Source: a virus. From it: a stretch of 60,716 nt of DNA. Position numbers and translations under genes: made by a program. Each line of letters begins with the position of its first letter. Within the stretch, counting starts at the first letter, position 1. Positions 22,568 to 31,432 of this stretch are shown here, in pieces. The notes under the pieces were generated by a model. That model had not been told where the DNA came from. It saw nothing but the letters and a program-made list of their open reading frames with translations, and did no database searches. The stretch covers positions 1 to 60,716 of the IMG/VR virus record IMGVR_UViG_3300035698_016860; one strand, written 5' to 3'.

Positions 22568-22589
22568 GAGAAAATACAAAGGATAAAAT

Positions 22590-23048
22590 ATGAAGGTTAT
22601 ATACGCCCAAGAAGATATTAGTATCGAGGGTAAAAGTGTATTCTTAGCAGGTCCTACGCCTAGAGGTAAACATGTTGAAAGTTGGAGACCAGAAGCCATC
22701 AAATTATTTAGAACTTTCAAATTTGATGGCACTTTGTTAATACCAGAGATGAAGGGTGGTTTTGCCGACAATTTTGAATATAGTGATCAAATAGAATGGG
22801 AAGAAGAAGGGATGAATAAATCAGATCTTGTTATGTTCTGGATACCGAGGAAGATAGGAACTATGCCTGCTTTCACTACAAATATTGAATTCGGTTATTG
22901 GTTAGCTAAGGATATTTTAAAAATTATGTTGGGCATTCCGCCAACAGCAGAAAAAATGAGATATATTAAATATTACGCGGGTAAAGTTAATATAAAATAC
23001 GAAAAATCTCTTATAAGATTAGTGTCTAGTACTATAAAAAGGTTGTAG
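22590..23048 (+). CDS. Nucleoside 2-deoxyribosyltransferase-like protein, 152 aa
   Basis: ATG 22590. SVFLAGPTPRG, SWRPEAIKLF, LLIPEMKGGF, DQIEWEEEGMNKSDLVMFWIPR and FTTNIEFGYWLAKD match the deoxyribosyltransferase type 2 family, including the Glu-Trp-Glu segment and the TTN-x-EFG motif near the active site. The family exchanges or cleaves deoxyribose-base bonds, so it may salvage deoxynucleosides or change the nucleotide pool. It lies beside the reductase. All Trp codons are TGG. Confidence 0.85.
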   Translation: MKVIYAQEDISIEGKSVFLAGPTPRGKHVESWRPEAIKLFRTFKFDGTLLIPEMKGGFADNFEYSDQIEWEEEGMNKSDLVMFWIPRKIGTMPAFTTNIEFGYWLAKDILKIMLGIPPTAEKMRYIKYYAGKVNIKYEKSLIRLVSSTIKRL

Positions 23049-23054
23049 AATAAT

Positions 23055-23351
23055 ATGAAAAAGCGAGAATGGCCTTCGACAAATTATACACATACTGATC
23101 CAAAAACTATAGACGGACCTAGTCTAGTGGAATATATAAGAGAAAACACCAAACAATGAGAACAAGAATATATGTGTGTACCTACTCTACACGAAGGACA
23201 ACAACGGTCAAATGATATGGTAGATGCATTTAAATATATGAATCAAACTGCAGCCAAATGTACAATAGCTTTTCAAAATTATAGTGAATCCATAAAAGAC
23301 AAAAATAAACATGTTCATATTATAAATAATCGATTGATTATGATCGTATAA
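23055..23351 (+). CDS. Small protein with C-terminal NNRLIMIV tail, 98 aa
   Basis: ATG 23055 to TAA 23349-23351, one TGA (TKQWEQE) and one TGG Trp. The body has no known motif. The C-terminus HIINNRLIMIV belongs to the tail family shared by at least eight other proteins of the window. Confidence 0.75.
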
Positions 23352-23358
23352 ATAATAG

Positions 23359-23386
23359 TTTACTTAAATTGAAAAGCGATTATAAT
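23359..23386 (+). promoter_or_regulatory. Promoter of the shared early type
   Basis: TTTACT, 16 bases containing TTGAAAAG, then TATAAT. First member of the series when read left to right. It drives the gene at 23410. Confidence 0.8.
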
Positions 23387-23409
23387 AGGTTGTAGAAGGA
23401 GAAACAGAG

Positions 23410-23814
23410 ATGAATGAAAAATATATTAAGATGTGCCAAAAGGCCTACGAAATACAAGAAGAATTTAAGATACCGGAAATAAAAGAAGGTGATTATGAAA
23501 ATGATATAATGGGTGATTATCTATACTTTTGACATAGTGTTTATTATATAAAAGATAGAAAGAATCCTATTTTTTTACCGAACCAGAGTCAATTACAGAA
23601 TATGGTAAATTGGAAACGACAGGATCTAACTTTTCATTACAGAACCGATACGCAGCCTAATTATTCTTTGAGTGTCAATAATTTTAGCGAAAAAACATAT
23701 ACATTAGTGGGAGACAGTATGGTTGAACTCTGACTAATGTTTATAAAGAGAGAAAAATACAGTAAAATATGGCATAATGAACAAGGAGATTGAATAACAT
23801 GAAAAAATCAATAA
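23410..23814 (+). CDS. Conserved phage protein, 134 aa
   Basis: ATG 23410 after GAAGGAG to TAA 23812-23814 with four TGA-Trp. FLPNQSQLQNMV and ELWLMFIKREKYSKIWHNEQGDW recall a small protein family frequent in Firmicutes phages (LPRQDQLQ..., W..F...EKY.K.W...EW). The TGA codons fall where that family has Trp. The C-terminus overlaps the next ATG by 16 bases. Function unknown. Confidence 0.75.
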
Positions 23815-24092
23815 TGTGGATAATAGTTGTATTAGTATTACTTACTATTAGCTTCTTTGTTGGTAAACAACAAGATAGTAATATTATTATAGTAAATCTT
23901 CCTGATAAGGAATTATTTTATAAGGCTTGTTTGTATCATGGTGTAGAAGAAGCGTGGATATCGATTAATGGCACAGAGTTTTATGCTACGCGATATAATG
24001 AGGAAAAGGGGCGAATTGAAAGATTTATGTTGTTTACGAATGATTTTACGAGAAGTATTGCTAAAGAAATAAAAAAAGATCAAAGGAGTTAA
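23799..24092 (+). CDS. Single-pass membrane protein, 97 aa
   Basis: ATG 23799 preferred over an in-frame TTG 23790, which lies too close to AAGGAG. Residues 4-23 (SIMWIIVVLVLLTISFFVG) form an N-terminal transmembrane segment followed by a 70-residue soluble domain. No lipobox. Function unknown. Confidence 0.75.
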   Translation: MKKSIMWIIVVLVLLTISFFVGKQQDSNIIIVNLPDKELFYKACLYHGVEEAWISINGTEFYATRYNEEKGRIERFMLFTNDFTRSIAKEIKKDQRS

Positions 24093-24095
24093 AGA

Positions 24096-24293
24096 ATGAA
24101 AATAGCAGAAATAGACTTAGATAATGTAAAATGTTCTGATGGTTGGCATGAACTAGCCTGTGAATTAGGATTGGAAGATGAATGTGATAGTATATTCCAA
24201 TATGGTGAATACGCTAATTTCACAATAAAAGTAGATGAAAATTTAAACATAGTTGGTGGTAAAATCTATAGACACAAACCAAAAGGGGAGTAA
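24096..24293 (+). CDS. Small acidic protein, 65 aa
   Basis: ATG 24096 after AAAGGAGTTAAAG, three bases after the preceding stop. Acidic with Cys at 13, 23 and 30; DGWHELACELGLEDEC shows no known motif. Confidence 0.65.
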   Translation: MKIAEIDLDNVKCSDGWHELACELGLEDECDSIFQYGEYANFTIKVDENLNIVGGKIYRHKPKGE

Positions 24294-24296
24294 AAA

Positions 24297-24506
24297 ATGG
24301 ATGTAACCGAATTTGAAAAAGAAGTAAATACGATCCGTGCTGCAAATGGATGGAAGATCGAACTGGAGTTCAGTGGAATATGGTGTATAACTGTATGTGA
24401 TAAAGAAACCAGTAAACCTTTAGCTGTTACTGGTTCAACTAGTCTATTAGGTTTATTAACAGTTTTAAAAATACCATTTTCTGAACCTGTTTGGAAAAAG
24501 TTATAA
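24297..24506 (+). CDS. Small hypothetical protein, 69 aa
   Basis: ATG 24297 after GGGGAG. Helix then beta strands (WKIELEFSGIWCITVCD); TGG used for all three Trp. Part of the run of short genes from 24.1 to 25.8 kb. Not recognised. Confidence 0.65.
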   Translation: MDVTEFEKEVNTIRAANGWKIELEFSGIWCITVCDKETSKPLAVTGSTSLLGLLTVLKIPFSEPVWKKL

Positions 24507-24519
24507 TAAAGGATATAAG

Positions 24520-24819
24520 ATGGCTGACATAACTGAGAGAGAAAGGGACTCTCTCATGACGGCTAGTTGTATAACTGATGGTTACAGCATAACATCTGGT
24601 TCATGTTGAATCGATGAGGCCGGGGGTATACATACAGAGATAGATAATAACTCTCTCGGTTCAGGTAAACCTAATCTTAACGATCTAAAAGTTATGGTAG
24701 CAGATTTAGAAGAAAGAGATTTAGAAAAATTGTGTATGCATCTGAATGGACTGATCAGAGAAATGAAACCATTAGATGAAGTAGATACGATCAATAATAG
24801 ATACATTATAATAGTATAA
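24520..24819 (+). CDS. Small protein with C-terminal NNRYIIIV tail, 99 aa
   Basis: ATG 24520 after AAAGGATATAAG to TAA 24817-24819, reading one TGA as Trp (GSCWIDEAGG). The body is unlike its neighbours, but the last residues TINNRYIIIV are nearly identical to the ends of the next two proteins. Confidence 0.75.
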
Positions 24820-24821
24820 AA

Positions 24822-25247
24822 ATGATAGAGCGCGAACCTAATAATGAAAAAATGACCTTTTATGAAAGACTAGAAGACGGTTCCTTTGGTCCAGAAATTC
24901 TTTCAATAACAGGAAGAGATATAATTTCCAAATCAATGAATATAGAACCAGAAAGAATAACGATGATGGAACATGATTTCGTTTACGAGAAAGATAGGAC
25001 CCTTAGTGTAGAAATAGGTAATAGTGATCGAGATTTTTATAATATGTTAGATCACATTCCACTAGGTGGATTATATTTTGATTTTATGGGATATAGATGA
25101 TTAGTGATTAGTATAAATATAGAACTTAGGGATTCACTCGATATTCCAATAATAAAGATCGAAGCAAATAGTTACGCGCCAAGTGAAGTTTTAATACCCG
25201 AGGAAACAAATTTAATAAACGATAGATATATCATTATAGTAGGTTAA
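24822..25247 (+). CDS. Small protein with C-terminal NDRYIIIVG tail, 141 aa
   Basis: ATG 24822, two bases after the previous stop, to TAA 25245-25247 with one TGA-Trp (YRWLVIS). Beta-rich body. Ends in NLINDRYIIIVG. Confidence 0.75.
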
Positions 25248-25252
25248 AAAAG

Positions 25253-25639
25253 ATGAACATAGAACTTCACACAGAAGACGAAGTACTCTTCCACACTATC
25301 GAAGAGTATTACGTAATAAAGCTCGAAATAACAACATCGTATCCAGAGGAAATCGATATAACTATTTATCTTAAGGATCTCAAAGATGAAATACTAGGTT
25401 GGTATACAAAAAATATAAATAAAAAAATATATATTTACTATCGATATGTTTTTTGGGAAATAGACAGAAGCCCGAGGGTATTAAAAGGATTTTATCAAAA
25501 TCAGTTAAAATTAATAGGATATCGAGATCATATCTACAGAGGAGATATAAGTGATATGCCAGTTCCATCGAACCCTAATTGTTTCGTTGATTGTGAAGAA
25601 CACAATATAAATGATAGATATATTATAATAGTAGAGTAG
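25253..25639 (+). CDS. Small protein with C-terminal NDRYIIIVE tail, 128 aa
   Basis: ATG 25253 to TAG 25637-25639. Beta-rich, Tyr-rich body (YYVIKLEITTSYPEEIDI). Ends HNINDRYIIIVE, the fullest form of the shared tail. Two TGG Trp codons. Confidence 0.75.
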   Translation: MNIELHTEDEVLFHTIEEYYVIKLEITTSYPEEIDITIYLKDLKDEILGWYTKNINKKIYIYYRYVFWEIDRSPRVLKGFYQNQLKLIGYRDHIYRGDISDMPVPSNPNCFVDCEEHNINDRYIIIVE

Positions 25640-25645
25640 GTTAAA

Positions 25646-25813
25646 ATGATTGCAGATAGTTTAAATGTTAAGCATCCTCTAAGAAGAATAGATATGAAAA
25701 CCCTTGAACGGGAATTAAAGAAACTCGGTTTCTTAAATAAAAAATTAGCGAAAGAAAGAGAAGAAGAAAAAATAAGAGAAGAAAGCCGACCCTATATTAT
25801 ATTTGTAGAATAA
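25646..25813 (+). CDS. Short charged helical protein with RPYIIFVE tail, 55 aa
   Basis: ATG 25646 to TAA 25811-25813. A Lys/Glu-rich helix (LAKEREEEKIREES) followed directly by RPYIIFVE, so most of the protein is a helical linker plus the shared tail. Confidence 0.65.
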   Translation: MIADSLNVKHPLRRIDMKTLERELKKLGFLNKKLAKEREEEKIREESRPYIIFVE

Positions 25814-25830
25814 AATAAGGAGTTACAATT

Positions 25831-26409
25831 ATGAATAGAGAAGAAATTGAATTATCAATAGGTGCAAAAGTAAGAATAAATGCAAGTGGCGATCTACAGA
25901 TGGAACCACAATTTAGACTTTTTGTTCAGGAAAAAGATAGATGGATGAGAATAGTTAAATTAACGAGAGGTGGCATGGTTTATCTTTATGGAGACGACGC
26001 AAAATTTTATACTGTACCACCTAAGAATGTTGATATGTTTCACGAATATAATTGTTCAGACTTCTATGAAGCTTATTGGTGGCTATACGAACATCCATTT
26101 TTTCAATATGAAGTACCTCAAATAAAAACATTTAAGTACTCTTTTTTTGAACATGCATTAGATTTAGAAATTGTTAAAGTAAATCCAAAAAATAGTACTA
26201 TTGAGGATGATAGATCTTTGAATACCAAAACAGAAGTGTGGATAGAAGTTGCGAGTGATTATAACAATGAATATAATTATTGTAGTACTCATGAATGGTA
26301 TTTAGATTGTGGTGGTGATACATTTGAGGCCGCGGTACTAAGATTAGCTGAGAATGTTTATAAATATTATAAAAATGGAAAAGAACTTTTGATAGATCCA
26401 ATGGAGTAA
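25831..26409 (+). CDS. Hypothetical protein, 192 aa
   Basis: ATG 25831 after AAGGAGTTACAAT. Rich in aromatic residues (YEAYWWLYEHPFFQYE) with all Trp encoded by TGG. No family recognised. Followed after three bases by the next gene. Confidence 0.75.
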   Translation: MNREEIELSIGAKVRINASGDLQMEPQFRLFVQEKDRWMRIVKLTRGGMVYLYGDDAKFYTVPPKNVDMFHEYNCSDFYEAYWWLYEHPFFQYEVPQIKTFKYSFFEHALDLEIVKVNPKNSTIEDDRSLNTKTEVWIEVASDYNNEYNYCSTHEWYLDCGGDTFEAAVLRLAENVYKYYKNGKELLIDPME

Positions 26410-26412
26410 AAG

Positions 26413-26838
26413 ATGAAACCAGAATTAGAACAAAAATTAATTAAGAAATATCCTAAGATATTTGCAGACGTAAATAAAGGGCCTAAAGAAACCTTAATTT
26501 GTTTTGGACTCGAGTGTGGAGATGGTTGGTATTGGCTATTAGATAATCTATGTAGCAAAATTCAGCACTATGTAGATCAAGAAGGATATTATCCAAAAGT
26601 AGAGATTTCACAAGTAATAGCTGAGCAAGTAAAGGAAAAATTTGGCGGCCTAAGGTTTTATGTACATGGTGGAGATAGCAAGACAGATAACTATATATCC
26701 TTTGCAGAATATCTATCTGATACTATATGTGAAGAGTGTGGTTCTACCAAAGATATAGGACATACTGAAGGGTGGATCACAACTTTGTGTAAGGAATGTG
26801 GAGAAAAACAAACCCAACTAAAATGGAAACAAGACTAA
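26413..26838 (+). CDS. Conserved phage protein with C-terminal zinc ribbon, 141 aa
   Basis: ATG 26413. CGDGWYWLLDNLC, QVKEKFGGLRFYVHGG, then CEECG ... CKECG: a widespread phage/bacterial protein of unknown function with two Cys pairs likely to bind zinc. Intact length; TGG only. Confidence 0.8.
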   Translation: MKPELEQKLIKKYPKIFADVNKGPKETLICFGLECGDGWYWLLDNLCSKIQHYVDQEGYYPKVEISQVIAEQVKEKFGGLRFYVHGGDSKTDNYISFAEYLSDTICEECGSTKDIGHTEGWITTLCKECGEKQTQLKWKQD

Positions 26839-26918
26839 AACAATGCTGATAATTGGGATAAATTTGTATAATGGATCGAAGTGAAATACTCAACACCGTC
26901 AGATAAAGGGAAGAATAA

Positions 26919-27155
26919 ATGAGTTTAGACAAAGCAGTAAAACATAAAAAAGAAAAGAGAAAACCATATTATAAAAGCAAACGATTCGATAAAACCTGCA
27001 GAAATCATGGTTCTTGTGGATATTGCAAAGACAATAGAACTAAAAAAATTAATGAAAAAGCAAAAGAATTAGATAAAGAACTAGAAGATTGTGTAAACAA
27101 AATAATAGAGGATATTATAGACGATATAGTAGACGATAGAAATGAAACAGATTAA
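26919..27155 (+). CDS. Conserved small phage protein, 78 aa
   Basis: ATG 26919. MSLDKAVKHKKEKRKPYYKSKRFDKTCRNHGSC-YC is the start of a small basic protein common in phages, with a CxxHxxCxxC-like zinc site, here followed by an acidic helical extension (IIEDIIDDIVDD). Role unknown. Confidence 0.8.
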   Translation: MSLDKAVKHKKEKRKPYYKSKRFDKTCRNHGSCGYCKDNRTKKINEKAKELDKELEDCVNKIIEDIIDDIVDDRNETD

Positions 27156-27188
27156 AGTAGGCGCCTGTAAAATAAATAAAAATTTTTG

Positions 27189-27216
27189 TTTTAAATTTTT
27201 GAAATAGTGTTATAGT
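27189..27216 (+). promoter_or_regulatory. Promoter of the shared early type (weaker)
   Basis: TTTTAA, 16 bases with TTGAAATAGTGT, then TATAGT, following an A/T tract. Precedes the gene at 27243 and may drive the hslVU operon. Confidence 0.65.
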
Positions 27217-27242
27217 AGATTTATAAATAAAAAGGAATAACG

Positions 27243-27530
27243 ATGAATTTGTTGAAATTTGAACACAATACAGAATCTCTATTAAAAGAACTAGAAAAAG
27301 TAAAAACAGATTTGTCATCTGGAGAAGAAGCAAAATGCCCATCTTGGCATTGGCATACTGATTTTAGACCAGAAACAAATGGAGCAACCGCTGATTGTAA
27401 ATTGTGTGCATATATGTTTCCGAAATTACAAGAAGATAAAAAAGGTCTTTGTCCAGAAGATGAAGAAGTTTATGGAGTAAAAGAGTTCACAACAATGTTA
27501 GACGAGTTGATAAAATATAACACCAAGTAG
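27243..27530 (+). CDS. Small Cys/His-containing protein, 95 aa
   Basis: ATG 27243 after AAAGGAATAACG. The centre CPSWHWHTD and CKLCAYMFP may form a zinc site; helical ends. Family not recognised. First gene after the promoter. Confidence 0.7.
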   Translation: MNLLKFEHNTESLLKELEKVKTDLSSGEEAKCPSWHWHTDFRPETNGATADCKLCAYMFPKLQEDKKGLCPEDEEVYGVKEFTTMLDELIKYNTK

Positions 27531-27577
27531 AAGCGATTAGAGATCTTATAGATAAAAAGGAGGATTAAAAAATAATT

Positions 27578-27970
27578 ATGAAAGAACAAACTTATTTTGA
27601 AGAAATAATCAAAACATTACAGGATGTTGAAAAAACTGGGTCGATAAAAGAGGGTGATGCGGCGACCATATGGCGACATTTAATTATTATATTAGGTGAA
27701 ATCCGATTTAATGAAATTATAAGAGGAACAATTGATTACTGTAGTAACAATCAAGGGTCCTCAGATGATTTTTGTGCAATTATACATAAACAATTCCGAC
27801 AAATTGACGTAAGTGATGGAGTAACAAGAATAGATAATGGACACGATAAAGTTGTATTAGATGGACACATTGATATGCTTTTTTATAACTTTTGGATACT
27901 CGATAACACAAATATATTTATTAACATTCTCAGCAACCTTTACAAAGGGTTGCCAACAGAAAAAAAATAA
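27578..27970 (+). CDS. Hypothetical protein, 130 aa
   Basis: ATG 27578 follows AAAAAGGAGG with a long spacer of about 14 bases. Mostly helical; no motif recognised. It lies 11 bases before hslV. Confidence 0.7.
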   Translation: MKEQTYFEEIIKTLQDVEKTGSIKEGDAATIWRHLIIILGEIRFNEIIRGTIDYCSNNQGSSDDFCAIIHKQFRQIDVSDGVTRIDNGHDKVVLDGHIDMLFYNFWILDNTNIFINILSNLYKGLPTEKK

Positions 27971-27981
27971 AGGAGTTTCAT

Positions 27982-28515
27982 ATGATCGATATGAGAGGAA
28001 CTACAATTATTGGGATCAAGAAAGGCAAAGAAGTTGCGATTGGTGGTGATGGACAAGTAACACTAGGAAACGCTGTAATTAAAGCTACTGCCAAAAAGAT
28101 CCGTAAACTTCATAACGGCAAAGTGCTCGCGGGTTTTGCCGGTGCAACTGCTGATGCATTCACTCTTTTTGAAAAATTCGAAGGAAAGCTCAAGGAATTC
28201 AAAGGCAACCTGAAAAAAGCAGCAGTTGAGCTGGCAAAAGATTGGCGTTCAGATAAAATATTACGCAGATTGGAAGCAATGATAATCGTGGCTGATGAAG
28301 AATCTTTGCTTGTAATCTCAGGGAATGGCGATGTCCTGGAACCTGATGATGGAATAATCGCTATTGGTTCAGGAGGGAATTTTGCACTCGCTGCTGCCAG
28401 AGTTTTATCTAAACATACAAAATTATCACTTACAAAAATTGTGGAAGAATCATTGAAAGCAGCCTCAGATATCTGTATTTATACAAACAATAAAATAGAA
28501 GTATTGTCATTGTAA
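27982..28515 (+). CDS. hslV: HslV, peptidase subunit of the ATP-dependent HslVU protease, 177 aa
   Basis: ATG 27982 after AAAGGAG. The N-terminus [11 protein letters not shown] gives, after removal of a short propeptide, the catalytic Thr of the mature TT start. [30 protein letters not shown] and [17 protein letters not shown] are HslV signatures. Twelve copies form a double-ring chamber capped by HslU. Arginine codons CGT and CGC appear here while neighbours use almost only AGA, and GC looks higher, so the gene was probably acquired from a bacterium. It is intact and directly followed by hslU. Confidence 0.95.
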   Translation: MIDMRGTTIIGIKKGKEVAIGGDGQVTLGNAVIKATAKKIRKLHNGKVLAGFAGATADAFTLFEKFEGKLKEFKGNLKKAAVELAKDWRSDKILRRLEAMIIVADEESLLVISGNGDVLEPDDGIIAIGSGGNFALAAARVLSKHTKLSLTKIVEESLKAASDICIYTNNKIEVLSL

Positions 28516-28543
28516 GAATTAAAACAAATAAAAAGGGGAAAAT

Positions 28544-29914
28544 ATGAAGAATGCATTAATGAAACATTTTACACCTACAAAAATTGTCAAAGAACTTGAT
28601 AAATACATCATTGGACAGGATAAGGCAAAAAGAGCAGTTGCAATTGCTTTGCGAAATCGGTGGAGAAGACAGCAGGTTCCCGGTGAACTCCAGGAAGAAA
28701 TCATGCCGAACAACATCATTCTGATTGGTCCTACAGGTGTGGGAAAAACAGAAATCGCTCGCAGACTTTCCAGGCTGGCAAATGCTCCTTTCATCAAAGT
28801 GGAAGCATCAAAATTTACAGAAGTCGGTTATGTGGGACGCGATGTTGAATCCATGATTCGTGAACTTATTGATGTTGCTGTGAATGATGTTCGCACAGAA
28901 ATGACAAAAAATGTTCATAAAAAAGCAATTTCTATTGCTAAAGAAAAAATGGTGGATATTCTTTGCCCTGAGACTCCTGCTGATTCCAACGAGACCGAAG
29001 ATGAGACAAAAAAGAGAGTCGAAAGACATAGTAACATTCGTAAAAAAATACGGAAACTATTAGATGCTGGCAAATTGGATAATCGAGATGCTGAGGTCAG
29101 CCAAGGAGATACGAGAGCTCCTCATATCGAGATTTTTTCTCAAACAGGATTAGAAAATATTGACTTACAACTTAGTGAAATGATGGCTGGAATCCTTCAG
29201 TCAAGAGAGGGAAATAAGAAAAAAGTGAAAGTTGGTGAAGCAATGGAACACCTAGTAGAAGTTGAATCCCACCAATTGATTAATAGAGATAAAGTGGTAG
29301 AGGAAGCTAAAAGAAGAGTGGAAAATGACGGAATAATCTTTATCGATGAAATCGATAAAATTGCAACTAAAAATAGCTTACACGGCGGAGCTGATATATC
29401 ACGTTCTGGAGTACAAAGAGACCTGCTACCGATCGTAGAAGGTTCATCCGTACCAACAAAACACGGTATTATAGATACTTCTCATATTCTTTTTATTGCC
29501 GCTGGTGCTTTTACCGTGGCTAAACCGTCGGATCTGATTCCGGAAATGCAAGGTCGTTTTCCTATTCGTGAAGAACTTAACAGTCTTACAAAAGATGATC
29601 TTGAAAAGATACTCGTTTATCCTAAGAATTCTCTTACAAAACAGTATACAGCTATTTTCAAATCCGAAGATGTGACTCTTGATTTTAAAAAAGACGCGAT
29701 TTCGAATATAGCATTTTTTGCTGCATTAGCAAACGAAAAAATGGAAGATATCGGTGCTCGCAGACTTCATACTATTATGAACGCTCTTTTAGAAAATTAT
29801 CTTTTCGAAATGCCGGATAAAAAATTGAAGAAAATTGAAATAACTAAGAATGCAGTTGAGAAAAAACTGAATAAAATTATCAAAGATGAAGACCTTTCAA
29901 AATATATTTTATAG
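28544..29914 (+). CDS. hslU: HslU, ATPase subunit of the HslVU protease, 456 aa
   Basis: ATG 28544. FTPTKIVKELDKYIIGQDKAK at the N-terminus, Walker A GPTGVGKTEIAR, SKFTEVGYVGRDVESM pore loop, an inserted I domain (about residues 110-235), Walker B IIFIDEIDKIA, and the C-terminal DLSKYIL, the tail that docks into HslV. Length is normal. It unfolds substrates and feeds them to HslV. The 5' third has bacterial-type codon use and the rest is more phage-like, which suggests partial amelioration or recombination. Targets in the cell are unknown. Confidence 0.95.
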   Translation: MKNALMKHFTPTKIVKELDKYIIGQDKAKRAVAIALRNRWRRQQVPGELQEEIMPNNIILIGPTGVGKTEIARRLSRLANAPFIKVEASKFTEVGYVGRDVESMIRELIDVAVNDVRTEMTKNVHKKAISIAKEKMVDILCPETPADSNETEDETKKRVERHSNIRKKIRKLLDAGKLDNRDAEVSQGDTRAPHIEIFSQTGLENIDLQLSEMMAGILQSREGNKKKVKVGEAMEHLVEVESHQLINRDKVVEEAKRRVENDGIIFIDEIDKIATKNSLHGGADISRSGVQRDLLPIVEGSSVPTKHGIIDTSHILFIAAGAFTVAKPSDLIPEMQGRFPIREELNSLTKDDLEKILVYPKNSLTKQYTAIFKSEDVTLDFKKDAISNIAFFAALANEKMEDIGARRLHTIMNALLENYLFEMPDKKLKKIEITKNAVEKKLNKIIKDEDLSKYIL

Positions 29915-29938
29915 TATAGTCAAATAAAGGAGATAAAA

Positions 29939-30160
29939 ATGAAAAAATTAGAAGTAGGACAAATATACGGAGTCAGTACTGAAGATGAACCGAACCCCTT
30001 TGGATTATATAATCTATTTCGTAGGGTACTTGAAATTGATGGAGAATGGATAAAATACGAATATTCGACTAAAAAACATTTTAAATACACAGGTATAAGT
30101 TGTTCAAAGGTTGATCGTTTCTTAGGAAGTGCTCATTTAATAGATAAAGACCCTTCATAA
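29939..30160 (+). CDS. Small hypothetical protein, 73 aa
   Basis: ATG 29939 after AAAGGAG, 24 bases downstream of hslU. Beta-rich (GQIYGVSTEDEPNPFGLYNLFRRVLEI). No recognised motif; it could be co-transcribed with hslVU. Confidence 0.7.
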   Translation: MKKLEVGQIYGVSTEDEPNPFGLYNLFRRVLEIDGEWIKYEYSTKKHFKYTGISCSKVDRFLGSAHLIDKDPS

Positions 30161-30193
30161 AATTTAAATAAAACTGAATAAAGGGAGAATTAA

Positions 30194-30403
30194 ATGATAA
30201 TTTGGGAAGAAAGAAACAATAAAACTCAAATGGGGTTCTATAAAGATAAACCTCTGTTTTATCTTTATCCTGTTGGGATCTCTTGGGAAATATTCCTTTC
30301 TGGTTCAGGTAAAATAAAAGGAACTTTAGAAGAATGCAAAAAATGGGCAAATAATAAAGAACAAATTAAAATAGCAGATTTCATTATAGCTTGTCGCACC
30401 TAA
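30194..30403 (+). CDS. Small hypothetical protein, 69 aa
   Basis: ATG 30194 after AAAGGGAG. Beta-sheet-like first half with aromatic residues, then a short helix containing one Cys. Not recognised. Confidence 0.65.
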   Translation: MIIWEERNNKTQMGFYKDKPLFYLYPVGISWEIFLSGSGKIKGTLEECKKWANNKEQIKIADFIIACRT

Positions 30404-30443
30404 TATGAGGAGCTGTAGGTTACGTTAAATTAAGGAGGAAAAG

Positions 30444-30650
30444 ATGGAGAAAGAACTAAGCATGATTGGAATAGAACATCAAGCAGGTAACACATATTTT
30501 ATTCCCAATGTTGGAGATATTGATATTCCACAGGATTCTACAATAGCAGATGTTTTTAAGCTAATTTACGATCTGGGATTTATATGGGGGGTTGAAGAGG
30601 GTAGAAGACAAAAGATAAAAGAAATTAAAGATGCTTTGAATATCTCATAA
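30444..30650 (+). CDS. Small hypothetical protein, 68 aa
   Basis: ATG 30444 after AAGGAGG. DIPQDSTIADVFKLIYDLGFIWGVEEGRRQKIKEI reads as a helix pair; its last base is the A of the next ATG. Not recognised. Confidence 0.65.
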   Translation: MEKELSMIGIEHQAGNTYFIPNVGDIDIPQDSTIADVFKLIYDLGFIWGVEEGRRQKIKEIKDALNIS

Positions 30651-30724
30651 TGAGGGAAGTCTGGTGTTCCACAAACTGGATGCTACATGATACTAAAGCT
30701 CTAGAAGGAGCGAAGGAGAGGTAA
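30650..30724 (+). CDS. Very small protein, 24 aa
   Basis: ATG 30650 overlaps the previous stop and its TAA overlaps the next ATG (30724), so the three genes form a coupled chain. Sequence MREVWCSTNWMLHDTK... has two TGG Trp. It may be a coupling peptide; real translation is uncertain. Confidence 0.45.
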   Translation: MREVWCSTNWMLHDTKALEGAKER

Positions 30725-30813
30725 TGAAAAATAGGATAGAAAGACTAAGAAATAAATTGTCACCATTCATGAATTTAGCTCAAATGTTATTTGATTTAAA
30801 AGATAGTGTATAA
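30724..30813 (+). CDS. Very small protein, 29 aa
   Basis: ATG 30724 with a strong AAGGAGAGGTA ribosome site. Basic N-terminal helix (MKNRIERLRNKL) then a hydrophobic stretch. Unknown function. Confidence 0.5.
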   Translation: MKNRIERLRNKLSPFMNLAQMLFDLKDSV

Positions 30814-30843
30814 GGTAGGAACTGATATATGAGGGAGTATTAA

Positions 30844-31032
30844 ATGATAGTAGAAGACGTAACACCGCTTGATGGAGAACTAATTGAATTTACAGGGGAA
30901 GACGAATATATCCGATATAGTGCAGATAATTGGAGATGGTGTATTGGTGAAAGCACTGAAACAGTTCATATGAAAAAAGAAATTGACATGCTCGAATCAG
31001 CTTATCAATTGTGGAAAAGTAAGCAAAAGTAG
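30844..31032 (+). CDS. Small hypothetical protein, 62 aa
   Basis: ATG 30844 after GAGGGAG. Acidic, beta then helix (VEDVTPLDGELIEFTGEDEY), TGG Trp only. Not recognised. Confidence 0.65.
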   Translation: MIVEDVTPLDGELIEFTGEDEYIRYSADNWRWCIGESTETVHMKKEIDMLESAYQLWKSKQK

Positions 31033-31038
31033 TACATA

Positions 31039-31116
31039 ATGATAGAATTAAAAGAAGGTTGTATTTGCCCTTATTGTAAAAGAGGAGGAAATGATGGGAA
31101 TACAAAAAACACCTAA
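31039..31116 (+). CDS. Very small zinc-knuckle-like protein, 25 aa
   Basis: ATG 31039 to TAA 31114-31116, overlapping the next gene. Contains CICPYC, half of a zinc ribbon. No strong ribosome site, so this is tentative. Confidence 0.35.
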   Translation: MIELKEGCICPYCKRGGNDGNTKNT

Positions 31117-31378
31117 AGATTTTATAGTAGATGCATTTGGCTCAATTTGGCAAAAATCAGAGTGTGAAACAATTGCCTGTAATATTATGGTGATATTAAA
31201 CAGAACCGGAAACAGTTGGAGAGAATTAACGTGGGATGAATACAAGGAAGAAAGACTAAAAGACAACAATTTTACAGAAGGAGAACGCAAATATTTTGAT
31301 AGAGTTATTGATTTTTGTGTTTCTGCTAAGACAGCAAGAACAGTATGTAAGAAATGGAAAGAAATATATGATAAGTAA
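31091..31378 (+). CDS. Hypothetical protein, 95 aa
   Basis: ATG 31091 (a second ATG follows immediately) after AGAGGAGGAA. GNSWRELTWDEYKEERLKD is helical and charged; two Cys near the C-terminus. Not recognised. Confidence 0.7.
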   Translation: MMGIQKTPKDFIVDAFGSIWQKSECETIACNIMVILNRTGNSWRELTWDEYKEERLKDNNFTEGERKYFDRVIDFCVSAKTARTVCKKWKEIYDK

Positions 31379-31432
31379 AATTAAATTTTTGACTGGTACA
31401 AATGTGACCGTATATACAATATAGGTGAAACA

